This document shows, piece by piece, positions 10,847 through 21,849 of a stretch of DNA of 64,000 bases (its first letter is position 1; every line of letters starts with the position of its first letter). The position numbers and the translations under genes are program-made. The notes below the pieces were generated by a model. It saw only the letters and a list, made by a program, of their open reading frames with translations, did no database searches and was not told the DNA's origin. This DNA is from Exobasidium rhododendri (taxonomy: Eukaryota; Basidiomycota; Exobasidiomycetes; Exobasidiales; Exobasidiaceae), in contig CP110631.1 of the NCBI GenBank assembly GCA_026210745.1, positions 2,046,001 to 2,110,000 of the forward strand. The letters are read 5' to 3'.

Positions 10847-11802
10847 AGTTGGGGCTTTATTGTATCATATACCTGCATACAGCACCTTCATGGAAGAATT
10901 GCGGGCGTGCACCATGTACAACTATTAAGATTGGTCCCTGATCTCCTCGGCTCGAGCATTCGTCTGTCATTAAAGGGACGAAATCAACAGTATCGGCGCG
11001 CAAGTAACCAAGAGGTAGCTCTGATGCATCCACGAAGATACTGGACGCAATTTGAGTGTCGCCGTACGGACTCCTTCAGAGGGTACTCCGACGACCACGT
11101 TGTGAGATCAACGCTAACCTGTACCATACCTCATTGGGCGGCCGAGATGAAAAAGAGACCTCTTTCGTCATTTCTCGACTCCTTTCCCAACGTGAAAGAG
11201 CAGCGATTCTTCTATTGTGCGACATGAATCTAATATTTCAATAAAAGGAGAAATTGCTTGTTAATAATTTGAAAGGACTGAAAGGGCTTGTGCGCGACGA
11301 CAAAAATGCCTGATCTGAGTTGCTTTTCCCATCTTCTCCACAAAATCAAACCCTAGCGGCGTCTGAAGACGAAGGGAAGGTAGGGCGTACACCAGGGAGC
11401 GAAGATATCTAATCGCGACCCCACCTTTCCTCTTCATTTGCCAGAGATTTGCCGTTGGACTTCTTTCTTTGCATATATACTGTACATGATGTGAGTCGAT
11501 TAAAATTGCTTAGCGTATTGGGGAGATAGATGGACAGGTTTTAAAAAATCCCTACAAGGATAGTGAAAGTGAAATTTGGGAGGCTAATGAGGGATCGCCA
11601 CTACCTGATGCTTCCACCTCTTGTTGTCGAAAATGATTTCCACTATAAACGCTGACTTCAATGTAATAATAGTCCTTCGCATATAATCTCTGGTGTGAAA
11701 GAGGAGCCAGGAAAGAAGGCAGAAAAGATGGGTCAATTTACTATCGAGTACTCCAGCTGCAGATTGATCTAAGGGAGGGAAGAGAGGAAAGAGGTCCGTC
11801 CC

Positions 11803-11840
11803 CACACACACGCACACACACACGCACACACACACGCATA
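11803..11840. repeat. (CA)n microsatellite, block 1
   Basis: CA repeats interrupted by single CG steps, about 38 bp. It lies about 200 bp upstream of the CRAL-TRIO start codon. Confidence 0.9.
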
Positions 11841-11919
11841 TAGGTCAGGCCAGCTCCCTCTGAAGAGGCCGATTGTGATCATCTTCTTGTCTCTCACCTT
11901 CCCTTCTTTGCAGGGAACG

Positions 11920-11978
11920 AACACACACGCACACACACACAAACACACACATATATATATACACATATACACACACAT
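11920..11978. repeat. (CA)n(TA)n compound microsatellite, block 2
   Basis: About 59 bp of CA repeats, then ATATATATAT, then CA again. It ends 57 bp before the CRAL-TRIO start codon, so it probably sits in the core promoter or 5' UTR. Confidence 0.9.
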
Positions 11979-12035
11979 TTTCCCATCCTCTCACCATCTT
12001 CCCCCATTTAATCGCCCACCTGTGCAACAGACAAG

Positions 12036-14145
12036 ATGGTGAAAGAAGTTGGCATGGCGGAAGTTGGTGAGTGCATGACGCCTGTGAGAAGGAGGGACGC
12101 TCGTGCTGATTGGTGCTAACGCTTCTCCCCGTCGTCTCACTGTCACGGCTCACAGCGCTCGCCGAAGGATATGTAGGCAATTTGACAGATGAGCAAGTCA
12201 AGAATTTGAAGGAGATGTGGGAAAAGGTGGGCATCGGAACATAACGCCTTGTAATGGAAATTGATGGCTTACATTCCGGTATCTCTCTCTATCATTTTCG
12301 TCATGCACTCTTGCCTCTCTGCAGTTCTTCGAATGTTGTCGAAAGGCATCAGGAAATAAGTCCGGGGGCGCAGGTGGAGAGAAAGCCAACGACGACTACA
12401 GCAGCGATGACCCCAAGAAGAGCGGCATTCCAAAAGGTGATCAAGCGAAAGAGGAAGCCAGAAAGAAAGAAGAAGAACAGGCTATGAACGAGCTGTTGCA
12501 AGAATACGGCAGTGATGCACTTCAGAGTACCTTTTGGAAATTTGTGAAATTCGATGATCCAGATACGATCATGCTTCGATTCCTACGAGCTCGTAAATGG
12601 GATGTCTCAAGAGCCATTGCCATGCTTGCTGGATGTTTGAAGTGGCGACTAGACAACAATGTGGAAGAGCTGGCAGAACAAGGTGATCTAGGAAACGGTC
12701 CAAAGGTCGAAAAGTTCCTCGAGCAACAAAGAAGCGGGAAAACATACGCACTCGGAGCTGCTATAAACGAGCAACCTATCTGTTACATTCATGTGCGAAA
12801 GCACTTTACCTACGGACAGCCCGGTCAATCCATGCAGCAATACGTCATCTATGCTATGGAGTCGTTTCGGCTGTTGATGATGCCGCCAAACGACAAGGTC
12901 ACTCTCCTCTTTGACTTGACAGGCTTCGGGCTGAAGAACATGGACTGGTCTTGTATTCTCTACATCCTGAAGTGTCTTGAAGCTTACTTTCCGGAGTCGT
13001 TGGGCATCCTGTACATTCACAATGCTCCCTGGATCTTCTCTGGAATTTGGAAGATCTTAGGACCACTATTGGATCCAGTCGTTCGGGCCAAAGTCAAGTT
13101 CACAAAGGGACCACAAGACATGACTGATCGTATCCCAGCAGAACGTCTGATCACTGATCTTGGTGGAGACATGACAAACGAATTCGAGTTCCTCGAGCCA
13201 CAAGAGGGCGAGAACGATCTGCACAAAGACACGGAAGAGAAGGAAAAGAGGGTCAATGCATATATGGACTTGGCCAAAGAGTACGAGGCCACAACAAAGG
13301 AGTGGGCGGAAAAGGGTGATCAGAAGTCCATTGACGGAAGGGAACTCCTCGTCAAGAAATTGAGAGTCGCACAGTTCCACATGGAGCCTTACACGAGAGG
13401 CAAGACCGTCTGTCATCGAGATGGCACGTTAGACGGTCAAGGCATCGTCACTTGGTTGTACAAGCAAAAAGACAGTGAGAACATCCGACACATTGTCGGA
13501 AGAAGGCATTGCGTCGCCGTCATCAAGAGAGAGATCAGTGAAGTCGAAGACGGTGGAAAGCTCTCTGACGCCGAAGCGAAGAGCGAAAAGGCCCTTGCCG
13601 ATGAAGACTGGGCTGCACTGTACGGAAGTGAGGAGCTTGCGAGGAAAATCGAAGGTGTGCGAGTTGATGGCAAGATTCCCGATGAAGGCACTATCACACA
13701 GCAGACCAAGGAGAACGGTGGTGTGTGTGACGAAGCGAATCTTGTGGTGGCCGGAGCGGGAGCTGCTGCCGGTGGTGGCGCCGCTGCTGCCGTCACCGCT
13801 GCTAAGTACACCGGTCCTCCCACTCCCACACACGAATACGCTGACGCACCTCTAGCAAAGGAAAAGGATACTGCGAAAGCTGTGGACGGCGATGCAAAGG
13901 TCGGTCCAAAGGCAGACACGGTAGAGGGAGGTGGAGCTGAAGGCGTCGTAGCTGTGCCAAAGGAAGAATCTAACGGTGATGCAGTCAAATCGAATGGCAA
14001 CGGCAACGCAAACGGCAACGGCAACGGCAAAAGCACCGACTACGCCAACGACAACAGCATCAAGGCAAAGAAGGAGGTGATCTCTGAAAAGGCAAAGAAC
14101 AGCACACTCGGCCGAAAGTTCGGTAGACTCATGGGCAAGGCATAG
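12036..14145 (+). CDS. CRAL-TRIO (Sec14-like) lipid-binding protein
   Basis: Exons 12036-12066, 12156-12226 and 12325-14145 (introns of 89 and 98 nt) give 640 aa. The N-terminal CRAL-TRIO-N region includes GNLTDEQ and later DTIMLRFLRARKWDVSRAIAML. The Sec14 lipid-binding fold spans about residues 170-320, with the strand TLLFDLTGFGLKNMD, the gate region YFPESLGILYIHNAPW and the LGGDM end. These proteins bind phosphatidylinositol plus a second lipid and support phosphoinositide signalling or lipid transfer. The arrangement resembles fungal Csr1/Sfh-type proteins more than Sec14 itself. A Lys/Glu-rich insert precedes the lipid domain. The last 190 residues are low complexity (Ala/Gly runs, then repeated Asn-Gly) and end in a basic KFGRLMGKA tail. 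The exact paralogue is uncertain. Confidence 0.85.
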
Positions 14146-14611
14146 ATGTCAAGCATCACGTCTCTCCTTCCTCTTTGTGCTTCACTCACGCTTACCGCTT
14201 CTCCTCTCATACCTCTCTCGTGTTTCTTACTTTAATCTCCCCTTTTCCTCTGTGATGGGCAAACTAATTCTCTCTTTCTTCCAAGCACGACTCTTCTATG
14301 ATTAATGGCAAATTCCAACGATCAGTAATGAACATCTCCCTTTGCATAGCTCTATTCCTGCCTTCCCAGGTCACACACGTCAGAGTCGTGACCCGTAAGG
14401 CACTCTCACGCTTGCCAGGAGGTATACTCCGCTCAAGCGAGGCTCTCCTTGCTTATATGTCGGTGCAATTGTGCTTGGCGAAGGGTATAAAATTGCAATT
14501 GCGTTTGCTCTCCTCGGAGACAAGGTAGACGACACTTTGCTCTTACCTTGCCTGCTTGGCTTCTAGTAGATAATGGGACGGAAGTGTGCAATGCTGCAGT
14601 AGTGTTCAACA
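14146..14611. other. intergenic between two converging genes
   Basis: 466 bp between the stop of the CRAL-TRIO gene and the stop of the LRR-like gene. Pyrimidine-rich at its left end; it holds only 3' flanks as far as I can see. Confidence 0.6.
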
Positions 14612-16453
14612 CTAAAAGTACACTTCGATGAAGGGGCCGCCTCGTTGAGCCGTGTCGCTGTTGACGTTGCCCCTTAACGCGCTGCCCCATCTTCCTCTTA
14701 CAGCGTCTAACAATCTCGCTCTCTCCCATTCCCACGGACCGACGTGAGCCCTACTGACCGGACAACGAGTAGGATATCCAGAGGAAGAAGAGACTTGACG
14801 TGGTAATGCAGTCAAATGTGTAGCATCTTGATCATCCACCGGATGATTTTCTTCTCCGGCAAGATCCCAAGCGTCGACCTGATTTCCATATGCAGCGTGA
14901 CGACGCTGCCGCCATAATTGCCGATCGTTTACGAAGATGGCTTTGCCTAGACCGGGTCTATGATCGAGCATATATGGACTATCGGTCGATGCTCCATGGT
15001 GAATCGCGTGCCATTTGCCAACAAAGCTTGGAGAGGCTTCCAATTTCGTCGTCTCCTCTCCCGGTTTCACGAAAGGAGTGCAATTGGCCAAGATGAGATG
15101 GCGCAACTTAGGCCATATGATGGTGGATCGTGTAGCAATTTGATCGACTGAGTACCACTCCAGATTGGCCAATTCTGATCCTATGATCCAGGCACATTCA
15201 CTCAAGTCTAGTATGGTCAATCTGAGTGAGGACTTCGAAAGTTGCGTTAGGAATGATTTTGTGTCCTTTGTCTTTTCGTCACCGTTGCTTTGATAGGTGT
15301 ACGAAGCTGCTTGATACGCTGCCTCCTGATCTGCAGAGTACAGCCGAGTCCTAGCCAAGCTGAGCATCTCCAGATTGCCCAACATGCCAATCACTCTTGT
15401 CAAGTCTTTCGAAAGGAGAAGCGAATGAAGATTTAATTGGTTATAATCGTTGTGCATTCCCCAGCCGGCCAAACTGAGCTGTCGCAATTGCAGCATTTGC
15501 CCTGATCTCGACAAGACGTCCTCGACCAGTCGAAAGCTACATCTTGCATAGGATAAATCGAGACTGGTGAGCAGATCAGATACCTCTCCTCGAGGGTGTT
15601 CATCTACATCCCAGGACTCTTCAGATGACTTTTCAAGGTCATCGTCTCCGCTCCCTCGCTTCTCAGCAAGGAACAGACGACGAAGACCAGTCTCGTTCAT
15701 CGATTTGCAAAGCTGTCTCCGGCCAGTCAAGGCCAACATTCTCTCTTTGAGATGAAGAGGGATCGCCAAGTCAGCGGGTTGTCCAAGGGTCCGCCCTTTT
15801 GGTATCTCTTGATCGTACAGATCGGCAGTGCACAACATCTTGGCGATGCGGCTCAATGCTGTATCACACAACGACATCAAGCGCTCCCCTTGGTAGCCTC
15901 CTATATACTTTCGAGCAGCGAGTGTACTTCTCCACCTAAGCCTTCGCTCTGAAGAAGAAGAAGAGGAAGAGGATGATGATGATAAAGCGTTGCTTGAATG
16001 CTGCCGTTCAGCTCTCTCTTCACCACTTCTCCAACTCGCAATGACTGGTCCTGCAAATTGTCGTCTTGTCCTCGCTCTCTGATCCGCCTCTTTCCTCTCC
16101 TGCTGACTCTGATGATTCGCCTGAAAGTAGAGCGGTCCAGCTCTGGCAGAGGCTGAAGTATTGTAGTAGCTTGGCAGGGCATGAAGGGTGGAGCTGACTT
16201 GGCTCATCCCGCCAGACCTCCGTTCAACATTTCTGCTCCTTCTCGCATCCTCTTGTCTCAGTTCATTCATCCTCTCGACTGTCGTTCGAGGCGTCGACGA
16301 GGTGACTGATGCATTACTCCCGCGAGCTAGGCGAGGTAAATGCTGACGCTTTGCAGGATCTAAATGACGAGACGACGGACCGGCGCGAGAGGGCGATCGT
16401 GAGGCTGTTTCATCCCGGTCATCATAGCCTTGATCAGGTCGACGATGCGCCAT
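14612..16453 (-). CDS. LRR-like protein of unknown function
   Basis: Single exon, 613 aa. The first 175 residues are Arg/Ser-rich and disordered, ending in a run of twelve serines. The central part has leucine-rich segments that look like degenerate RI-type LRR strands: LLTSLDLSYARCSFRL, LRQLSLAGWGM, NLEMLSLARTRL, LTILDLSECAW and LRHLILANCTPF. Each is separated by about 25-60 residues. The C-terminal part is Arg/Trp-rich with no known motif, ending PFIEVYF. There is no signal peptide or membrane span. LRR arrays bind proteins; the partner is unknown. I do not recognise the family by name. The gene is head-to-head with pyroglutamyl peptidase (302 bp apart) and tail-to-tail with the CRAL-TRIO gene. 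Confidence 0.72.
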   Translation of the reverse strand: MAHRRPDQGYDDRDETASRSPSRAGPSSRHLDPAKRQHLPRLARGSNASVTSSTPRTTVERMNELRQEDARRSRNVERRSGGMSQVSSTLHALPSYYNTSASARAGPLYFQANHQSQQERKEADQRARTRRQFAGPVIASWRSGEERAERQHSSNALSSSSSSSSSSSERRLRWRSTLAARKYIGGYQGERLMSLCDTALSRIAKMLCTADLYDQEIPKGRTLGQPADLAIPLHLKERMLALTGRRQLCKSMNETGLRRLFLAEKRGSGDDDLEKSSEESWDVDEHPRGEVSDLLTSLDLSYARCSFRLVEDVLSRSGQMLQLRQLSLAGWGMHNDYNQLNLHSLLLSKDLTRVIGMLGNLEMLSLARTRLYSADQEAAYQAASYTYQSNGDEKTKDTKSFLTQLSKSSLRLTILDLSECAWIIGSELANLEWYSVDQIATRSTIIWPKLRHLILANCTPFVKPGEETTKLEASPSFVGKWHAIHHGASTDSPYMLDHRPGLGKAIFVNDRQLWRQRRHAAYGNQVDAWDLAGEENHPVDDQDATHLTALPRQVSSSSGYPTRCPVSRAHVGPWEWERARLLDAVRGRWGSALRGNVNSDTAQRGGPFIEVYF

Positions 16454-16755
16454 GCTCGACTATGTAGCTCGAGGATGGGATCAGGAGGCGGAAAAGGCTC
16501 GTCGACACCTACACGACATAATCCTGTCATTGGAAGCAACCCTACCTTTTCCTTGGCAAATAGAGTGAAATGATTCGGCGCCTCCACGCCTGAAGTGCAC
16601 ATCTCTTCTCCACTTGAGAGAAGCGGAAGCCGCGGGAATGGTTACGTTTAATTGTGCCTGAGGCCACTAATGCAGAAGGTGTCGAAGGAAAGAGCTGCAG
16701 TACGTTGTTGGATCAGATTGGTCATCGACTCCATCATCGCTTGTCAACACGCAGG

Positions 16756-17882
16756 ATGCCGGCCATACCAGCCAGCCTTGAGCAGCACACAGGTGACGTG
16801 GAAGTGCTCATCACAGGATTCGGGGTGAGCCTGCAATTGACAAAAGGAGGACCGATGATGATTGACCTGACAGCCTCTTCTCGTTGACCAGCCGTTCATG
16901 GGATACACGAGGAATCCAGCCTGGCTGTCGACAAAGAATCTGCACGACACCTATATGTCGACAGAGCAGGCCCCCCTACCTACAGAAAAGAATGCATCAC
17001 CTCTATTGCCATTGTCGCCCAAATCTTCTCCTCGCATACACATACAAGCCATCCAATCGTCCGTCGCCTACTCGCATGTCTTGAGTTTGATTCCCAGAAT
17101 ACACGCAATGCAGCCATCAAATCCAGAAGCGAGAGAGTTTCTAGATCCATACGGCGATCTAGCAGAGCCTTCGACAAACATCGGTCCGCAAGGCAACGGA
17201 TCGCCCTTTCCAAAGGGATATCCAGTTAAGCTTCCCGAGAAGGGCACGTTCGACCTTGTCGTTCACGTAGGCGTGGGCGCAAAAGGTGGAATCGTTGTGG
17301 AGAAAGTAGGACACAAACGGGGCTATCAGATTCCAGACGTAAAGAAGGAGCTGGCTCCCATTGCTACAGACCAGAGTTACACGACAAGAAAGGAACAGCG
17401 TGCAAGTGAAGCGGAAGAAATGGAATTAGCCCGCTATCTGAAGGAGAGTGGCTCTTCCCCACTGCCCTCTGATGTGAGGCAGATAGGCCCAATCCGAGGA
17501 TTTGGAGAAGGATACGAAGAATTTCAAGATGAGGAGACGAATAGTGTAGATGTGTCTGCGTTGGTCGAGTGGCTAAAGACAGAGTGCAGACTGTCTCACG
17601 TTCGTGAATCACACGATGCAGGTCGATACCTCTGCGACTACATAGTGAGTGATGATCGAGAATTGCGTCGATCTTATGCCCGTTGACCTGAGTCTTATGA
17701 TCGGCGGCTCTCTCTCTACGCAGTTCTACTGCTCACTTTGCGAGGCAAAAAGGAAAGGCGCTGGCACAAAGGTGCAGTTCATTCATGTCCCACCAACAGA
17801 TGAACCTCAGTCGACAAAGGAGTGCCAAGATACGATTCAAAGTATCATCTGGTGGCTCGTTTGCCGGGATGGAGTACAGTAG
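16756..17882 (+). CDS. pyroglutamyl peptidase I (peptidase family C15)
   Basis: Exons 16756-16824, 16892-17644 and 17724-17882 (introns 67 and 79 nt, both phase 0) give 326 aa. It removes N-terminal pyroglutamate from peptides in the cytosol. The family landmarks are all present: VLITGFGPF at the N-terminus (split by intron 1), VHVGVGAKGG...VEKVGHKRGY with the catalytic Glu at about residue 160, SHDAGRYLCDYIFYCSL with the catalytic Cys at about 271, and FIHVPP with the catalytic His at about 295. Bacterial enzymes are about 215 aa. The extra length is in two inserts, at about residues 75-135 and 165-255, a pattern I associate with fungal members. An in-frame ATG at 16654 would add 34 residues without resemblance to the family, so 16756 is preferred. 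Confidence 0.9.
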
Positions 17883-18043
17883 CTGTACCCAATGACAGTG
17901 TTGTGTACCCTAGATCCAATCAACCTGACGCCTCCCCTTATTGTCATCATGCCTTCCGCTCTGCTCTCTCGCCATTCCCTCTTCATTTCGTAAAAAAAAG
18001 AACTTGTATCACTGTATTTGCATGCCCTCATGATCACCTATCA

Positions 18044-19081
18044 TTAGAAGACGAAGGGAAAGATTGCTTTGCGTCCTCGCGGGTAGTCCTTGAATTCTTT
18101 TCGGTAGTTGCGGTGCTTCTTTGATGCCCAGACAGTCATTTGGCCCACACTGACAATCGCAAAAAGCAAAGAAGCAGGATTAAGTGTGAGGATGGTGAAA
18201 GCAGTCCACGTAATCGTTTCAAAGAAGTAATTTGGGCAGCTGACGAAATCAAAAAGACCGCCTTTAGGTATCTTTCTCTCTCTCGTTCCAGCAGGTCTCA
18301 GATTTCTGAGAGTATTGTGGGACCAGTAATTACCAGCTTGACCAATTGCCCAAAGAGTCAGACAAAAAGTCAAGAAGTTTGGATCGTCTTGAGCCTTTCC
18401 TTGGACAGCAGCCGCGCCGTACCAAGGCGAATTTATACCGATGGCTAGAAGAACGCCTGAAAGAACCCAGTAATGGAATGAGTTCTTGAAGATGTTGAAC
18501 AAGGGCATGGTTCCGTTGCTGAATCGATGCACGAACAATGTTTCGTACTCGCGCTTCACATAATGGAACATCACCAAAGCTAAGGCCAAGGTCTGCATCG
18601 TCGATTGCTCGTATGGCTTGCGCCAGATCCTGGGTCCATAGTAGTATATGAGAGGATGTATGAACAGTGGACCAAACTGTAAGGATCAAGGCATTCAGCA
18701 TCGGCGTCGTCTTCTTTAGATCTACGACTACCCGGCAATTTAACGTACGTATTCAGTCAAAAAGACGGTCCGCCAAGCCACTTGAGGGCCGAGATCCTTG
18801 ACCCAGAGCGTATCGCCTGTTTTGACGTTCTCCTCGCTTAACGTCTTACTATCATCGAGAATGGCTCGCTTGTCTTCGGTGGTGAGACGTTGTCGTTCAG
18901 GCTTTAGGTGCTTAATCTTTGCTGCTACTGCCTTCTTTACTTCCAGGAGAGTAGGATTGGGAGAGAGGTCCAGGACAAGAGGAAAGGGTGAAGAGGTCGC
19001 TTTATGAGTGGCTGGGTTGGTGCGGTTGGCAATGGTCAGCTCAAAGTTGGCTTGACCCTGTGAGCGAGTAACGTGAGCCAT
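18044..19081 (-). CDS. TSC13: very-long-chain trans-2,3-enoyl-CoA reductase
   Basis: Exons 19081-18749 and 18676-18044 (72-nt intron, GTACGT...CAG, phase 0) give 321 aa, similar to yeast Tsc13. It catalyses the last NADPH-dependent step of the very-long-chain fatty acid elongation cycle in the ER membrane. The N-terminal 90 residues form the ubiquitin-like domain typical of TER/Tsc13. Several hydrophobic spans follow, with the steroid 5-alpha-reductase-like C-terminus: NTLRNLRP, IPKGGLFDFVSCPNYFFE (the conserved Tyr region) and a final KHRNYRKEFKDYPRGRKAIFPF. I chose the ATG at 19081 (MAHVTRS); an in-frame upstream ATG at 19150 would add 23 residues of no resemblance. Divergent from the SET gene (280 bp). 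Confidence 0.95.
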
Positions 19082-19361
19082 GATGGAGACGAAGGAGGAG
19101 AAGAGGAAAGATGTACGGCACCCGTGCGAAACTGAGACGAGGCTGGACAAGAGTCGCGCATTCAGTTTTCTGGCCCTATCTATCTACACACCACAGCGCG
19201 TACGTAGCACTCGTACGAAAGGGAGGGGTATTGTGTGACTGACTGCTCGAGAAGAAACAAAATTTGACTAAACCAAATTTCTGCATTGTATCTCTTGTGG
19301 CCTTGTAGGGTTCTCTTTTACCATCGACAGCACTCGATATCGACGTTGAGGAGGAACACCA

Positions 19362-21230
19362 ATGTCTTACAATGACACGGTGCTACTGGAGCCTGGACCG
19401 TCTTCCCAAACGAATGATCCTGTAGAGGCCAGCTTCGTCCGCAATTTTCGCCTAAGCGGTGGAGAATTGAGCCCACAGTGCAAATTCGTCCACTACAAGA
19501 CGATGGGAAGAGGGATGATCGCTGCTGAGACGATACAAGAAGGTGACCTGCTCTTTAGCATACCAAGACATATGCTACTGAACCTAAGGAATAGTATTCT
19601 ACCCGAGATTTGTAAAAGATTTGAGGACTTCATTGCGTTGAATGGCAGCTCTGACTTACCCAACAAGTGGGAAGATGTCAATACCGGATGGCTTGGTCTG
19701 ATGTTGACGATGATGTGGGAAAGCTTCCGGACTGATGAAGTCGGTAGTCAAGCATGGCAACTGTACTATGATAGGACTAAAGCTCAAGCATGGATTCATG
19801 TTGTGGAGGATGAGGACATATCGCCGCTTTCCCAGGAAGAAGAGGCAGAAGAAGATCCAGAAGGAGCTCTACCTTCGATCGGACGAGACTACAGGCATGG
19901 AGGTCGACCGAAAGGGAGACAAGACTGGGGCTTCTTCTTCAGCATCTTGCCCAAGCATTTCGACACGCCTATGTTCTGGAGTGAGCCAGACCTCGCCGAG
20001 CTGAAAGGGACGAACATTCTTGGGAAGATCGGCAAAGAAGAAGCTACAAAGGATTATCGAGAGAAGATTGAGCCATTTATTCGATCTAGACCGCACATCT
20101 TCTTTGGCACTTTGGCAGACGAATCTTCAATTGACGACTTGATTGCGACATACTACTCCATCGATCATTTTCACATAATGGGCAGTCGTATCTTGAGTCG
20201 CTCCTTTCACGTCAAGGACGTCAAGGAAGGAGTTCTAGGCGAGGAAGGCAAGGAATACGATGACCGGGAGATGAAGTCTGAAGAAGAAGAAGAGGAGGAG
20301 GAGGAAGCGTCCAATTCCGATGAAGATAAAGATGAAGAAGAGGAAGAGACGGAGGACATTGAGCAGATATCTATGGTTCCAATGGCAGACATGCTCAATG
20401 CACGTTCAGGATGCGATAACGCTCATCTGTTCTACAAGGCAGAGCGACTGGAGATGAGAGCTACACAGACGATCAAGAAGGGTGAGCAGATCTGGAACAC
20501 GTATGGTGATCCGCCCTCCTCTGATCTTCTGCGGAGGTATGGCTACGTGGATCTTGGCAATGCAGCAGACGTTGTGGAACTCCATGTTCAAGATTTGATC
20601 TCTGCTTGTTTGATGCTGGAAGAGACTGGGGCAGAGGCAGTAGGAGCCCGTCGTTTGATGCTCTCACAAAGAATACAATGGGCTTGCTCATTAGGCCTAG
20701 ACGAAGAGATACCCTTGCAATATCCTTTCCCACCTTCCCAACAACCGCCCTTTCGACCAGAACCACAGAGTCCGACCAGCAAAGAGCTCAGAGAGGCTGC
20801 AGCTGAGATATCGGAAGAGCTGCTCATTCTCGCTAGAGTACTATGTCTGAGCGACGAAGCCTTCGGGAAGGCAAAAGAAAAAGACAAGCTTCCCAATCCT
20901 CGCATTGACGCTCTGGAAGAACACAGCTGTGGAGCAAAGGAGAAAATGGCCGTCGCTGAGCTCATCATTGAAGCTATAGAAGAAAGAAGAAAGGCGTACA
21001 CTACCGACGAACAAGCAGACGAAGATCTCCTTTACTCTGGCAATGGCGACGCGCAGAGTCTCTCGACAAACAAACGTAACGCCTTGGTAGTTCGGTTGAG
21101 TGAGAAGAGAATCTTGAGCGAGACGAGGAAGGTACTAGAAGCCGCCCTACATTACGTCTTGTCGAAGAAGCGTAATGGTGAACAAGAAGGAAAGACGCAA
21201 CCGATCCACAAGAAGATGAGGAAAGTGTAA
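19362..21230 (+). CDS. RKM4: SET-domain protein lysine methyltransferase, RKM4/SETD6 type
   Basis: Single exon, 622 aa. A split SET domain is visible. The N-terminal part has GRGMIAAETIQEGDLLFSIP (about residue 50). The I-SET region follows, with WESFRTDE, WGFFFSILPKHFDTPMFWSE and YYSIDHFHIMGSRILSRSF. The catalytic half has MVPMADMLNAR...NAHLFYKAERLEMRATQTIKKGEQIWNTYGDPPSSDLLRRYGY (about 335-395), containing the N-x-x-x pseudoknot and the GEQIWNTYG substrate motif. A Rubisco-LSMT-like substrate-binding C-terminal domain follows. Yeast Rkm4 methylates ribosomal protein Rpl42, and human SETD6 methylates RelA; the fungal role is inferred. An acidic insert of about 40 residues (306-345) breaks the SET domain just before the MADMLN motif. 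A second acidic segment is near residue 160. Confidence 0.82.
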   Translation: MSYNDTVLLEPGPSSQTNDPVEASFVRNFRLSGGELSPQCKFVHYKTMGRGMIAAETIQEGDLLFSIPRHMLLNLRNSILPEICKRFEDFIALNGSSDLPNKWEDVNTGWLGLMLTMMWESFRTDEVGSQAWQLYYDRTKAQAWIHVVEDEDISPLSQEEEAEEDPEGALPSIGRDYRHGGRPKGRQDWGFFFSILPKHFDTPMFWSEPDLAELKGTNILGKIGKEEATKDYREKIEPFIRSRPHIFFGTLADESSIDDLIATYYSIDHFHIMGSRILSRSFHVKDVKEGVLGEEGKEYDDREMKSEEEEEEEEEASNSDEDKDEEEEETEDIEQISMVPMADMLNARSGCDNAHLFYKAERLEMRATQTIKKGEQIWNTYGDPPSSDLLRRYGYVDLGNAADVVELHVQDLISACLMLEETGAEAVGARRLMLSQRIQWACSLGLDEEIPLQYPFPPSQQPPFRPEPQSPTSKELREAAAEISEELLILARVLCLSDEAFGKAKEKDKLPNPRIDALEEHSCGAKEKMAVAELIIEAIEERRKAYTTDEQADEDLLYSGNGDAQSLSTNKRNALVVRLSEKRILSETRKVLEAALHYVLSKKRNGEQEGKTQPIHKKMRKV

Positions 21231-21849
21231 CGCTAGAAACCATAAATTTGTAAAATAACCATCTCCATCATCATCATCATCTTCTTCTTCTTCTTCTTCA
21301 TCTTCTTCTTTTTCTACGTCTGTCCTGCCGTATCCTCTTCTGAGTCTTTCTCTGGAACGTCTTCAAATGAGTGTTGCATCTTGCAGATTCTTTCGCGTCT
21401 CTCTTTGAATGTGAGTTACGGCCTACGACGACCGCACATACGCGGAGCTAAGAGGTGAGCATCTGTGAGCACGCGTTCCCGGCGGAAAGGAAAGAACGCC
21501 GCTGCAGGAAAAAGGGGGGTGGGGCCAGTGTGAGCGCGACTGAAAGAGTGAGCTGGGTGAGCAGGCGGCGGAGATAGCAGAAGACACACGCACAGACCGT
21601 GATGGCGTCGCTTTGGAAAGAGATAAGAGGAGGCAGCAAGAAGGTTCCGATGACTCTGAGTGAAGTCTGCATTCTCTCTTGTCGTCTTTGTCGTACACGC
21701 TAAGCAGTGAGCGCCCCATTCGGAAATACCAAGAAAATATCTTCCGTGAACACTCCGAAGCGGATCTTGGTCTCCCTGGGTTTGTATTAAATCTGTCGTG
21801 CGCACAATCAAATCCAGAATCTGTATGCTGACAAGACCATATTGAGCAG
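21231..21849. other. intergenic, with (ATC)n/(TTC)n tract; no visible first exon for the NmrA-like gene
   Basis: A (CAT)n then (CTT)n tract lies at about 21261-21314. The remainder is a mixed sequence with a G run at about 21513. A minus-strand frame of 160 codons (21905-21423) overlaps the NmrA-like exon and has no recognisable content. I searched this stretch for an exon encoding the missing beta-1 strand of the NmrA-like protein and did not find one. Confidence 0.55.

Larger units (their letters stand above)
10847..12035. other. intergenic: FHA 3' flank and CRAL-TRIO promoter, with CA/TA repeats
   Basis: About 1.2 kb. I see no convincing gene; the open frames of 60-130 codons are low complexity or lack homology. 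The distal half carries two dinucleotide blocks (listed separately). AT-rich patches at about 11230-11280 could serve 3' processing of the FHA transcript. Confidence 0.55.

Noticed and set aside
13437-14036. 199-codon minus-strand frame in the CRAL-TRIO gene
   Set aside because: Antisense shadow of an Ala/Gly/Lys-rich coding tail; composition explains its openness.
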